A DNA stretch of 64,000 bases from the NCBI GenBank assembly GCA_037953745.1, contig JBAKBP010003219.1, positions 94,123-158,122 of the forward strand, given 5' to 3'. This DNA comes from Lithodes maja. Lineage: Eukaryota; Arthropoda; Malacostraca; Decapoda; Lithodidae. Below the pieces are notes generated by a model. The model was not told the origin of the DNA. It saw only the letters and a program-made list of their open reading frames with translations, and searched no databases. The position numbers and the translations under genes were made by a program. Shown in pieces: positions 43,394 through 54,479 of the stretch (position 1 is its first letter; each line of letters opens with the position of its first letter).

Positions 43394-46161
43394 ACCTGTC
43401 TGTGGTGAGAGACAGCCCCATTTTGTTAACCAGATTTTTGTTTTATCTGTAACTATAATCTGTTCATTATACTTAGGCCAGAAATCTCTACCACTAACGA
43501 GTATATAGCTAAAAATATACTAGAATAATCGAGCTATTATTTCTACTATTTTGGAAGAGTCAGCCTGGGAGTAGGTGTGGAAATTTACCACCCATTCACT
43601 CTAGCCATTTTTGAGTTATAGATGTTTGAGGTAAAAATGTCTGGACTAATTTTAATTAATAGACTATACATAGGGCTAAAACTTCTGGACCAGAACTATG
43701 AAAGTAGTGGAAAGAGTCCTTAATTGCATGTCAGTAATCAGGTAATCAGGGAAAAATAGTGAAGTGCTTGAGTGGATTCCATTGCTGAAATTTTGATTCT
43801 TGGTGAGTTTAAAGAGTACTACAGTTTAGCAGGTATCATTGCTGCATTCTACTAGACACTGAATTTCTTTACTTTAATCTTAGTCCAACAAACCTTTACA
43901 TCCAGTGACTCCATATTCTATCTATCTATCTATTGCCTGACGCCGTGATCCCCGAAGGGGTGGCCACGAACGAACCGCCCCCATGCACCTCTGTCCCCAG
44001 TCAGTCGACGCCCCTCCCCCCAACCAGCACCGCCTTCATTCATGTAGTTCCTCACTCCATCCTTCCACCTCATCTTCGGTCTACCTCTCCCCCTCTGTCC
44101 CTCCACCTCGCTCTCGTACACCCTCTTAGTCATTCTCTCGCTTTCCATACGTTCCATATGGCCGAACCATCTCAAGTTGTTCCTTTTCACACTTTCCAGC
44201 ACATCTACCTCCACACCACACCTCCTTCTTACTTCCTCATTAGTCTGTCTATCCCTCCATGTAATTCCGCACGCACTCCTTAAGTAATTCATTTCCACTG
44301 CTCTCACTCTTGGTCTGAGTCTCTCAACCAACGTCCATGCTTCGCTTCCGTAAGTCAGTGTCGGGATTACCACACTGTCATGCAAGGACTTCTTCACTTC
44401 CATACTGACCACCCTATTTCTTGTTACTGCTTTTAGCGTTCCTACAACCCTCTTCCCCTGTTGTACCCTCTCCTGCACCTCTTCATCCATAGTCCCATCT
44501 TTACTCAACACACTGCCCAGATACTTAAAAGAGTTGACGATCTCCATAGCCTGACCGTTCAGTTTCACCTCACACTCTGTGACTTCACCCCTTTCGAAGA
44601 CCATAACCTTGCTCTTCCCCGTATTTACCTTCAAATTCCGTTTTTCGCACACTGTTCCAAACTCATTTACCAGACCCTGCAACTCCCATTCATTATCACT
44701 CATCAGAACTGTATCATCCGCAAACAGCAGTATAGGTAGCTTCCACTCAATTCCCTCCCTTTTCAGCGATACACCAACATCCACTGCTCTTGATAGTATT
44801 TCTTTCATAACTCCATCCATATATACAGTAAACAACCACGGGGACATCACACACCCCTGTTTCAAACCAACATTCAGGTCAAAGAACTCGCTCTGCTCAC
44901 TCTCCACACGTACTCGAGCCCGACGCGCCAACCCGCCAACAGCACTTCGCTCTCGCTGCTCGAAATCTGACCATAACTTGAGTACTCCATTACTCATCCC
45001 CTTATTTGTTTGCATGAGCTGTAGCTAAGCTCTAGCTTAACTGCCCTGTAGTTGCTTTGCATGTAATTTTGCTGTGTTTTTGACTGATAAACGTTTGTTT
45101 ATCGAGACTGCTTTTGTTTACATTTGTACCGGTTAGTGACGACCGACGCTCTAAAGTAAACAAACTATTTGCTTGTTTCATATTATAAAGTTCTAGCACT
45201 TATTGTAGATATTTTAGCCCTCACTGTAGTTAAGTGCTTAGCAAACCACCCAGTAGTTATCTTGCATGACATTGTACTGTAGTTTTGACTGATAAACGTT
45301 TGTTTTTCAAAATTCTATTTGTCAGGTTAGTAGAGACGCTGCCGATACCAGCGCCACCTGTGTACGCATAAACAAACCCTCTTCTTGTATTTTATATATC
45401 AAAGTCTAGCCAATACTGTACTTGGTTGAACTTTTTTATCTTGGTTATCTATATAAATCGCACACACTAACATTTGTCAAGATAGTTTTAATATTGGGTT
45501 AGAATAATTTAGTTACTGTAATACTTTTTGATAACCTATTTATTAATCGCATTTCAGATACTTGTCACCATAATAGGCCTCTCACACTCTTGCCAGGGAT
45601 ATTACTAACTCCATTATTATTATTATTGTGTCGACCACTGTATAAACTAATATACAGGCTTTAGCCTAACTGTGTCATACTGCTAACATAATTTTATTTT
45701 TATTTTCAGGCATAAAATTGTGTTCTATTGCTAACATATTCTTTTTGTGATCAACATATTCTTTTTGTGATTTACAGGCATTAATTGTACCATATTGCTA
45801 ACCAATATTTTTTGTTACTGTACTGTATACTGCTTTCCAGTGTTCTCACTAGGCTAAATTAACCCTCTCCCCTTTTTTTCTCCCAGAAAATTTTGTAACA
45901 AATTACTAGTCCATTTACAATTTTCAGGCTTTAACTGTGTCATACTGCTAACATCAATTTTTTTTTTTTTTTTTATATTTTCAGGCATAAATTGTGTTCT
46001 ATTGCTAACATATTTTTTGTGATTTACAGCCATAATATTCTTTTTGTGATTAACATATTATTTTTGTGATTTACAGGCATTAATTGTACCATATTGCTAA
46101 CAAATATATTTTGTTACTGTACTGTATACTGTTTTCCAGTTTTTTCACTAGGCTACATTAA
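43394..46161. repeat. Duplicated block B' (inverted copy of 14011-16778)
   Basis: 2768 bp, the same length as B. The left edge begins with the last 11 exon bases and donor of the IARS2 exon (ACCTGTCTGTG, then GTGAGA) with no exon to its left, so this copy was taken from, or misjoined to, the IARS2 locus. The right edge is the TTAA 46158-46161, here unoccupied, after which sequence runs on into the CR1-like LINE. Confidence 0.9.
43930..45015 (-). pseudogene. LINE-C reverse transcriptase, 5'-truncated (block B')
   Basis: Same 361-codon frame as 15157-16242 with no amino-acid difference; (TCTA)n at 43917-43934 is the reverse of the ATAG tail. The element has no endonuclease and cannot move by itself. 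Confidence 0.85.
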
Positions 46162-46470
46162 CCCTCTCCCACTTTTTTTTTCCAGTAAATTTTGTAACAA
46201 ATTTCTAGTCCATTTGTGATTTTCAGGCTTTAACTGTGTCATACTGCTAACATAAATTTTTTTTTTTTCAGGCATAAATTGTGTTCTATTGCTAACATAT
46301 TTTTTGTGATTTACAGGCATATTAATTTTATCATATTGCTAACAAAATTGTTTGTGATTTTCAGGAATTAATTGTATCACATTGCTAACATACATTTTTT
46401 GTGATTTTCAGGCTTTAATTGTACCATTTTGCTAACATAAATTTGTGTGATTTTCAGGCATATTGTGATT
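45640..46470 (+). repeat. Tandem array of acceptor-like modules upstream of the CR1-like LINE
   Basis: About 11 modules, each TGCTAAC (branch-point-like), a T-rich stretch of 15-40 nt and CAG followed mostly by GC. Modules are grouped in higher-order units of about 260-300 bp that also hold TGTACTGTATACTG and AACCCTCTCCC. The last CAG is at 46455-46457, 21 nt before the ORF1 ATG. It may be the 5' monomer array of this LINE or older sequence it landed in. Block B holds a truncated copy. Confidence 0.7.
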
Positions 46471-46478
46471 ATATCGTC

Positions 46479-47471
46479 ATGGCGCCGCAACGAACCTGCA
46501 CGAGTTGTTCCGGTAAATTTGGCCCTACCATGTTTGTTGATACTGATGTCCAAATTTGTAGATTTTGCCAGCTCCGAGAGAAGATTGCGGATGAATTGAA
46601 TGCAGCTCACCGCAAGATCGATGCCCTGACTACGAAGCTTGAATCCCTTCAAGAATTTGCCACACTCAACGTAGGAGTGCCCTCGGCCCAAGAAACCACT
46701 ACTATGTCAACCGCCATTCCAGTGCATACAGTACCGGTACCCACACCAGCAGCTACCTTAGATGTTGCAGATAATAATAATGACTCTACTCTCACTCCCC
46801 CCCAGGACAACTTTCAGTTAGTGAGAAACAATGTCCATCCCAGTACCAGTACCAGGAAGGTCATCCCGACAACATGCCAAAACCGCTTCAAAATTCTGGC
46901 TATTGACGAGGAAGAGGAAACGGAAGAAGTTCGGCTTGTGGGCGACTCCATGGTCCGTGGCCAACTAACCGAGTTCTGCGCCAGGGCACCCAGGACCAGA
47001 AAGCGATTCTGTATCCCAGGTGGCGGCGTGGACGACATTGTTGCGGCTCTGGAAGAGGTTTCCAGGCTCGCCCCCGCAACCACTACGTACATCATCCACG
47101 TTGGATCTAACGATGTCCAACGGACGCGGTCAGAGGAACTACTTTGCAAGTACCGGCGGCTGATCAGGTCCTTCAAGGAAAAATCTAATAGAATCTTAAT
47201 TTCAGGAATTGTTCCCCGGATTGATGTAGAAAACCGATTCTACAACGTAGCTACCAGTACAAATCGCCGACTAGCCAAACTCTGCAGGGAGGAGAACATC
47301 GGCTTTGTCGACACGTGGGATAATTTTTACTATGATAAATCTTTGTTTTCAGGAGATGGTGTACATCTCAATGAAGTAGGAGCTGCACGTCTTGGTCGTC
47401 TGCTGAACGATGCAGTCAAGGATTTCCGTTCAAAAAACGGGGTCAACCAGACCCAAGACAGGGTAGTGTAA
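46479..47471 (+). CDS. CR1-like LINE ORF1: zinc finger, coiled coil and SGNH esterase
   Basis: 330 residues. The start at 46479 (MAPQRTCTSC) is preferred over an upstream in-frame ATG (46419) because the latter lies inside the T-rich array. C7-x2-C10 and C27-x2-C30 form a small zinc finger; 31-62 is a probable coiled coil; 63-130 is a Thr/Pro-rich linker. From 151 an SGNH-hydrolase/esterase fold: VRLVGDSMVRG (Ser157), PGGGVDD (181-183), IHVGSND (Asn211), and DGVHLN (Asp293, His296), so the four SGNH positions are present. CR1 ORF1 proteins with an esterase domain are known and are thought to bind membranes or lipids and help transposition. ORF2 overlaps the end in the -1 frame. Confidence 0.9.
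   Translation: MAPQRTCTSCSGKFGPTMFVDTDVQICRFCQLREKIADELNAAHRKIDALTTKLESLQEFATLNVGVPSAQETTTMSTAIPVHTVPVPTPAATLDVADNNNDSTLTPPQDNFQLVRNNVHPSTSTRKVIPTTCQNRFKILAIDEEEETEEVRLVGDSMVRGQLTEFCARAPRTRKRFCIPGGGVDDIVAALEEVSRLAPATTTYIIHVGSNDVQRTRSEELLCKYRRLIRSFKEKSNRILISGIVPRIDVENRFYNVATSTNRRLAKLCREENIGFVDTWDNFYYDKSLFSGDGVHLNEVGAARLGRLLNDAVKDFRSKNGVNQTQDRVV
47432..47438 (+). promoter_or_regulatory. Candidate -1 ribosomal frameshift site
   Basis: A AAA AAC in the ORF1 frame (TCA AAA AAC, residues Ser318-Asn320), a canonical X XXY YYZ slippery heptamer, 31 nt before the ORF1 stop. The ORF2 frame is -1 and open from 47375. A small stem GGGTC/GACCC with a 5-nt loop begins two bases downstream (47440-47454); the spacer is shorter than the usual 5-8 nt, so the stimulator is uncertain. 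Confidence 0.5.
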
Positions 47472-47536
47472 GTCAAATACGAACTGAAAATTCAGACAAT
47501 GCACAATCAGTAACATCCAACTCTAATACTCTTAAG

Positions 47537-50335
47537 GTGTTTTATGTAAATGCTCGTAGCATACGCAATAAATTTTCAGATCTAGAGGAAATCGTGTTTA
47601 CAGAACATTATGATATAATCGGCATTACAGAATCTTGGTTAAATACGGAAGACAGAGACTTTTTAGCCGAATATACGCTTCCTGGTTATACAATGTTTGA
47701 GAAAAGTCGGATCAATAGAAATGGAGGAGGAGTTCTGTTTTTTATAAAGGAAAGTCTTAATCCCGTCTTAATGTCAAAACCTCAAATTGCGAATATAGAC
47801 ATATCTTACGTACTATTAAATAATAAACGAGGAACTAAAATAACACTAGCTTTATTATACAGACCCCCATCTCAATCAGTGCAAACTGACAGTGAAATTT
47901 ATGAACAAATTGCAGAAATAACTAACATACAAGATACCGTAATTCTTGGCGATTTCAACTTACCCGTGACTAAATGGGGCGATATTCTTACTTCACACTC
48001 TGGACACGACCTCTATGCTAACTTGCAAGAGAGTTCACTTTTTCAATTTGTACAATCTCCGACCCGTGGTAATAATGTGCTTGACCTTGTACTCGCAACA
48101 AAAGAAGAATTAATAGAGAATTTGAATGTTGGTGATGAATTCAGTAACAGCGACCATCGTACGATAACTTTCACTTTAAAGTTTACTAGTAAGAAATCAA
48201 ATAGCAGCATTGAGAAAGTCCCTAATTTCAAGAAAGCAAATTTTCATAAACTTAAATCAAAACTTAAAGAAACTGACTGGAGCTTTCTGACTAACAATAA
48301 CGACATAAATACATCTTGGGAGTGTTTCACAACCACTTACCTTAAGGCAGTGCAAGACTGCATACCATCGAAAATACGGCGTCCAGGCCAAAATGATAAG
48401 CCCAAATGGTGGAATAAAGATATTTCAGACTGTCTGCTTGCTAAAAAATTTGCTAATGATAGATTAAAATCCTCACAAAATGACGAAGAACGGGTGAAAT
48501 TTGTAGAGCTACGACGCAAAGCCAAAAAGTTAATTAAGCAAAGTAAAAAGACCCTGGAGTTACATGTTGCGAATCAAAGTAAAACAAACCCGAAAGAATT
48601 CTATAGTTATATCAGAAAGAAAAAAGTAGTTACTTCAACTGTTGGACCGTTAGTCGATGAAAATGGAGAATACACCAAAGACGAAGTACAAATGAGTAAT
48701 GCCCTCAATACCTTCTTTGCATCAGTTTTTACAACCGAAGACCTCAGTGATATCCCTACACCATCGCCGATTCAGATTGATAATTCAGATGTTCTAAGCA
48801 ATATCACCGTTACAGAGAGAGAAGTATTGAATTGTTTAGATAAACTCAAGGTAAATAAAACGCCTGGACCTGATACAATCTCACCTAGAGTTCTAAAGGA
48901 AGCTAAGGATGAGCTCTCCAAACCACTGACATTGCTATTCAATGAATCCTTGCAGTCTGGGACTATGCCTGATCAGTGGAAGCTAGCCAACGTAACACCG
49001 ATATTCAAAAAAGGCAGCAAATCCCTACCCAGTAACTATCGTCCAATTAGCTTAACCTCAATTGTATGTAAAATGCTAGAAACGGTCATAAGAGACAGAC
49101 TCGTAAATCACTTAGAGGCAAATAACTTACTTAAAGATACTCAACACGGCTTTCGTAAAAAACGTTCCTGTTTAACAAACCTCTTAGACTTCTTCCACGA
49201 TATCTTCAACCTCTACGATGAGAGTAAAGCTGTAGATATTATATACCTTGATTTTCAAAAGGCCTTTGACAAAGTTCCCCACAAACGATTACTGCTAAAA
49301 CTAAAAGCGCATGGAATACAAGACGGTGTGTTGAAATGGATAGAAAATTGGCTCAGCGACAGAAAGCAAAGAGTAGTCATAAACGGTAAGGCATCTAAAT
49401 GGACCAATGTAAGTAGTGGGGTACCCCAGGGATCGGTACTAGGACCAATTCTCTTTCTAATTTACATCAACGACATAGATGAGGGTCTCACCTGTACAGT
49501 CTCGAAATTTGCTGACGATACAAAAATTGCAAATAGCGTACTCTCAAAAGAACAAGTTGACGATATGCAACACAATCTAGATAAATTGTCATGTTGGGCC
49601 CAAATTTGGCAAATGAGTTTCAATGCGGATAAATGTAAAGTACTACATATCGGATACCTAAATGAGAAAGCAAACTATTCGATGAATGGCACTCAGCTTA
49701 AGAATGTAAACAAAGAAACCGATCTGGGAGTAACAATATCGAGTAACCTAAAACCGAGTCAACAATGTTCAGAAGTTGTTAAGAAGGCAAACAAAATAAT
49801 TGGCTTTATAGGCAGGTCATTTGAGCATAAATCCAAAGATGTTATCCTAACCCTTTACAATTCCTTAGTCCGCCCTCTTCTGGAATACTGCGTTCAATCC
49901 TGGTGCCCTTATTACCAAAAAGATATAAACAAGCTAGAACGAGTTCAACGTAGAGTTACCAAAATGATACCTAGCCTAAAGAACAAACCATACGAAGAGC
50001 GTCTTAGAGAATTAAATCTATTTCCTTTAACCCAGCGCAGATTAAGAGGCGACTTAATTCAAGTGTTCAAAATCATCAAAGGCATCGACAATATGAACTG
50101 TAGTAAGTACTTCACTATCGACCAATCTAATTACACGCGGGGAAACGGTTGCAAAATTATTGGTAAATCTTTTAACTCACACGAATCTAAGAATTTCTTC
50201 TTCAATCGAGTTGTCAACTTGTGGAATGGGCTTCCCCGAGACGTTATAGACTGCAGCACCGTTGATTCATTTAAACTCCGCTTAGACAAATATCTCGCAT
50301 CAAACCCGCGACTGACTGCGTTTGTAAATGAATAA
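47537..50335 (+). CDS. CR1-like LINE ORF2: endonuclease-reverse transcriptase
   Basis: 932 codons from the first near-cognate codon (GTG 47537); the frame is open from 47375 and has no ATG before the endonuclease core, the first being near 47692. Numbering from 47537: FYVNARSIRNKF (2-13), ITESWL (30-35), GGGVLFF, LYRPPS, GDFN (138-141), NSDHRT (204-209) of the APE-type endonuclease; then RT with TPGPDTISPRVLKEA, NYRPISLTSIVCKMLE, IYLDFQKAFDKVPHKRLLL, SGVPQGSVLGPILFLIYIND, FADD (658-661), WQMSFNADKCKVLHIG, then RPLLEYCVQSWCPYYQKDI and RRLRGDLIQVFKIIKGI. No stops, so recently active. About 200 bp of 3' UTR follow, then a 2.7-kb minisatellite. Confidence 0.93.
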   Translation: MFYVNARSIRNKFSDLEEIVFTEHYDIIGITESWLNTEDRDFLAEYTLPGYTMFEKSRINRNGGGVLFFIKESLNPVLMSKPQIANIDISYVLLNNKRGTKITLALLYRPPSQSVQTDSEIYEQIAEITNIQDTVILGDFNLPVTKWGDILTSHSGHDLYANLQESSLFQFVQSPTRGNNVLDLVLATKEELIENLNVGDEFSNSDHRTITFTLKFTSKKSNSSIEKVPNFKKANFHKLKSKLKETDWSFLTNNNDINTSWECFTTTYLKAVQDCIPSKIRRPGQNDKPKWWNKDISDCLLAKKFANDRLKSSQNDEERVKFVELRRKAKKLIKQSKKTLELHVANQSKTNPKEFYSYIRKKKVVTSTVGPLVDENGEYTKDEVQMSNALNTFFASVFTTEDLSDIPTPSPIQIDNSDVLSNITVTEREVLNCLDKLKVNKTPGPDTISPRVLKEAKDELSKPLTLLFNESLQSGTMPDQWKLANVTPIFKKGSKSLPSNYRPISLTSIVCKMLETVIRDRLVNHLEANNLLKDTQHGFRKKRSCLTNLLDFFHDIFNLYDESKAVDIIYLDFQKAFDKVPHKRLLLKLKAHGIQDGVLKWIENWLSDRKQRVVINGKASKWTNVSSGVPQGSVLGPILFLIYINDIDEGLTCTVSKFADDTKIANSVLSKEQVDDMQHNLDKLSCWAQIWQMSFNADKCKVLHIGYLNEKANYSMNGTQLKNVNKETDLGVTISSNLKPSQQCSEVVKKANKIIGFIGRSFEHKSKDVILTLYNSLVRPLLEYCVQSWCPYYQKDINKLERVQRRVTKMIPSLKNKPYEERLRELNLFPLTQRRLRGDLIQVFKIIKGIDNMNCSKYFTIDQSNYTRGNGCKIIGKSFNSHESKNFFFNRVVNLWNGLPRDVIDCSTVDSFKLRLDKYLASNPRLTAFVNE

Positions 50336-50554
50336 CTTTATTGTATACCCCCCTCAGTTACTAACCCATCTGTCCCCTACTAATTTCCTAATCCTGCCAC
50401 GGACATTAGTTCTAGGGCAGTAGTTCCCTTTCCAATGTTCCCTTACCCACTCTAAACCACTGTTTGGACACTTGATCCTCAGTGTTTTGGAGGACAAGCA
50501 GCCTAGAAGGGTCACTAGACCTGTTGTTGCTTGATTTCCTTTGTACTCCTTTGT

Positions 50555-53256
50555 ACTCTATCACCGCTCCTTTACTGTAACTCTATTACTGTAACTACTC
50601 TATCACCGCTCCTTTACTGTAACTCTATTACTGTAACTACTCTATCACCGCTCCTTTACTGTAACTCTATTACTGTAACTACTCTATCACCGTTCCTTTA
50701 CTGTAACTCTATTACTGTAACTACTCTATCACCGCTCCTTTACTGTAACTCTATTACTGTAACTACTCTATCACCGCTCCTTTACTGTAACTACTCTATC
50801 ACCGCTCCTTTACTGTAACTACTCTATCACCGCTCCTTTACTGTAACTCTATTACTGTAACTACTCTATCACCGCTCCTTTACTGTAACTACTCTATCAC
50901 CGCTCCTTTACTGTAACTACTCTATCACCGCTCCTTTACTGTAACTCTATTACTGTAACTACTCTATCACCGCTCCTTTACTGTAACTCTATTACTGTAA
51001 CTACTCTATCACCGCTCCTTTACTGTAACTACTCTATCACCGCTCCTTTACTGTAACTCTATTACTGTAACTACTCTATCACCGCTCCTTTACTGTAACT
51101 CTATTACTGTAACTACTCTATCACCGCTCCTTTACTCTAACTCTATTACTGTAACTACTCTATCACCGCTCCTTTACTGTAACTCTATTACTGTAACTAC
51201 TCTATCACCGCTCCTTTACTGTAACTCTATTACTGTAACTACTCTATCACCGCTCCTTTACTGTAACTCTATTACTGTAACTACTCTATCACCGCTCCTT
51301 TACTCTAACTCTATTACTGTAACTACTCTATCACCGCTCCTTTACTGTAACTCTATTACTGTAACTACTCTATCACCGCTCCTTTACTGTAACTCTATTA
51401 CTGTAACTAGTCTATCACCGCTCCTTTACTGTAACTACTCTATCACCGCTCCTTTACTGTAACTACTCTATCACCGCTCCTTTACTGTAACTCTATTACT
51501 GTAACTACTCTATCACCGCTCCTTTACTGTAACTCTATTACTGTAACTAATCTATCACCGCTTCTTTACTGTAACTCTATTACTGTAACTACTCTATCAC
51601 CGCTCCTTTACTGTAACTCTATTACTGTAACTACTCTATCACCGCTCCTTTACTGTAACTCTATTACTGTAACTACTCTATCACCGCTCCTTTACTGTAA
51701 CTCTATTACTGTAACTACTCTATCACCGCTCCTTTACTGTAACTACTCTATCACCGCTCCTTTACTGTAACTCTATTACTGTAACTACTCTATCACCGCT
51801 CCTTTACTGTAACTCTATTACTGTAACTACTCTATCACCGCTCCTTTACTGTAACTACTCTATCACCGCTCCTTTACTGTAACTACTCTATCACCGCTCC
51901 TTTACTGTAACTCTATTACTGTAACTACTCTATCACCGCTCCTTTACTGTAACTCTATTACTGTAACTACTCTATCACCGCTCCTTTACTGTAACTACTC
52001 TATCACCGCTCCTTTACTGTAACTCTATTACTGTAACTACTCTATCACCGCTCCTTTACTGTAACTCTATTACTGTAACTAGTCTATCACCGCTCCTTTA
52101 CTGTAACTACTCTATCACCGCTCCTTTACTGTAACTACTCTATCACCGCTCCTTTACTGTAACTCTATTACTGTAACTACTCTATCACCGCTCCTTTACT
52201 GTAACTCTATTACTGTAACTAATCTATCACCGCTTCTTTACTGTAACTCTATTACTGTAACTACTCTATCACCGCTCCTTTACTGTAACTCTATTACTGT
52301 AACTACTCTATCACCGCTCCTTTACTGTAACTCTATTACTGTAACTACTCTATCACCGCTCCTTTACTGTAACTCTATTACTGTAACTACTCTATCACCG
52401 CTCCTTTACTGTAACTCTATTACTGTAACTACTCTATCACCGCTCCTTTACTGTAACTCTATTACTGTAACTACTCTATCACCGCTCCTTTACTGTAACT
52501 CTATTACTGTAACTACTCTATCACCGCTCCTTTACTGTAACTACTCTATCACCGCTCCTTTACTGTAACTACTCTATCACCGCTCCTTTACTGTAACTAC
52601 TCTATCACCGCTCCTTTACTGTAACTCTATTACTGTAACTACTCTATCACCGCTCCTTTACTGTAACTCTATTACTGTAACTACTCTATCACCGCTCCTT
52701 TACTGTAACTCTATTACTGTAACTACTCTATCACCGTTCCTTTACTGTAACTCTATTACTGTAACTACTCTATCACCGCTCCTTTACTGTAACTCTATTA
52801 CTGTAACTACTCTATCACCGCTCCTTTACTGTAACTACTCTATCACCGCTCCTTTACTGTAACTACTCTATCACCGCTCCTTTACTGTAACTCTATTACT
52901 GTAACTACTCTATCACCGCTCCTTTACTGTAACTACTCTATCACCGCTCCTTTACTGTAACTACTCTATCACCGCTCCTTTACTGTAACTCTATTACTGT
53001 AACTACTCTATCACCGCTCCTTTACTGTAACTCTATTACTGTAACTACTCTATCACCGCTCCTTTACTGTAACTACTCTATCACCGCTCCTTTACTGTAA
53101 CTCTATTACTGTAACTACTCTATCACCGTTCCTTTACTGTAACTCTATTACTGTAACTACTCTATCACCACTCCTTTACTGTAACTCTATTACTGTAACT
53201 ACTCTATCACCGCTCCTTTACTGTAACTCTATTACTGTAACTACTCTATCACCGCT
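50555..53256. repeat. 2.70-kb minisatellite of 14-bp modules
   Basis: Built from a = ACTCTATCACCGCT, b = CCTTTACTGTAACT and c = CTATTACTGTAACT (b and c differ at two bases), arranged as abc (42 bp) or ab (28 bp). The length by these borders is 2702 bp, 193 modules. Variant units recur at a 672-bp shift (CTAG at 51410/52082; CTAA with CGCTTC at 51550/52222). It starts about 220 bp after the CR1 ORF2 stop. Flanking non-repeat: 50336-50554, 3' UTR-like. Confidence 0.95.
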
Positions 53257-53349
53257 TGTTTATTTTCACATTTCTTTCCATATGTATTAAATATTGTGCT
53301 TATGTGTATTTGTTTATCGTTTTATACTAATTTTCCGGCTTTAGAAGTT

Positions 53350-53381
53350 CACACACATACACACACACACACTCACTCACT

Positions 53382-53424
<43 letters not shown>

Positions 53425-53655
53425 GTCCCTGTCAGTTGGGTGTAGGGACGTTAGACAGGAAACGCATCTGATAAGGCCGTGAGTCAGGAGTATTGTGTAT
53501 GTGTGTGTGTATATGTGTGTGGGTGTGAGAGAGAGAGTATGCGTGTGGGTGTGTACGAGAGAGAGAGAGAGAGTGAGTGTGTGTCTGTGTGGGAAGTGTG
53601 GGTGTGTGTATGTGTGAGAGAGAGAGAGTGTGTGTGTGAGTGAGTTAATGGATGT

Positions 53656-53686
<31 letters not shown>

Positions 53687-53753
53687 GTACAATTCATGGG
53701 TTTGGATTTGTCCTTGTATGTTTATGAGTGTGTTCAGTTCATTGGTGTTAAAG

Positions 53754-53789
<36 letters not shown>

Positions 53790-53799
53790 GTGTGCGTGT

Positions 53800-53877
<78 letters not shown>

Positions 53878-53880
53878 AAT
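53350..53880. repeat. Microsatellite cluster (CA, CT, GT, GA)
   Basis: CA at 53353-53371, CT at 53385-53420, mixed GT/GA from 53497, GA at 53658-53676 with a G run, TG at 53757-53808 and AG at 53815-53874. No gene. Open frames across it are low-complexity. Confidence 0.9.
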
Positions 53881-54215
53881 AATGAGAACAAAAGGTGAAA
53901 AAAGAGAGAGAGAGAAATAATGTGTGTGTTTGAGCTTCTATATGAACATTGGATTTAGTCTGTACATTTGTATTTCCATAATCAGTGTATAAGAGTGCAT
54001 AATTATACTGTATGTATGTATGCTTGTGTTTGTATATGGTACTTTGTATTTGTGATAGACTGTGCATATTGTGTGTGTGTGTGTTACTAACTGGAATAAT
54101 GATAACGTACATGATGTATATTGATTTGAACTTCAGTAACGTATGTATGGTGAAACTGACGGATGACATTTACACCATGACCTTCACCTTCACCACTAAG
54201 CCAGTTATTAAGTAC

Positions 54216-54475
54216 TACAACAACTACAACAACTACAACAACTACAACAACTATAACAACTACAACAACTACAACAACTACAACAACTACAACAACTACA
54301 ACAACAACTACAACAACTACAACAACTACAACAACAACTACAACAACTATAACAACTACAACAACTACAACAACAACTACAACAACTATAACAACTACAA
54401 CAACTACAACAACAACTACAACAACAATAACAACTACAACAACTACAACAACTATAACAACTACTACGTCTACTA
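54216..54475. repeat. (AACAACTAC)-type satellite
   Basis: About 260 bp of AAC and AACTAC units in irregular alternation with ATAAC variants. The Asn/Tyr open frame through it is a by-product of the repeat. Confidence 0.9.
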
Positions 54476-54479
54476 CTGC

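Noticed and set aside
50555..53256. CRISPR-like repeat array
   Set aside because: Units are contiguous 28/42-bp minisatellite modules with no unique spacers, in a eukaryotic genome.
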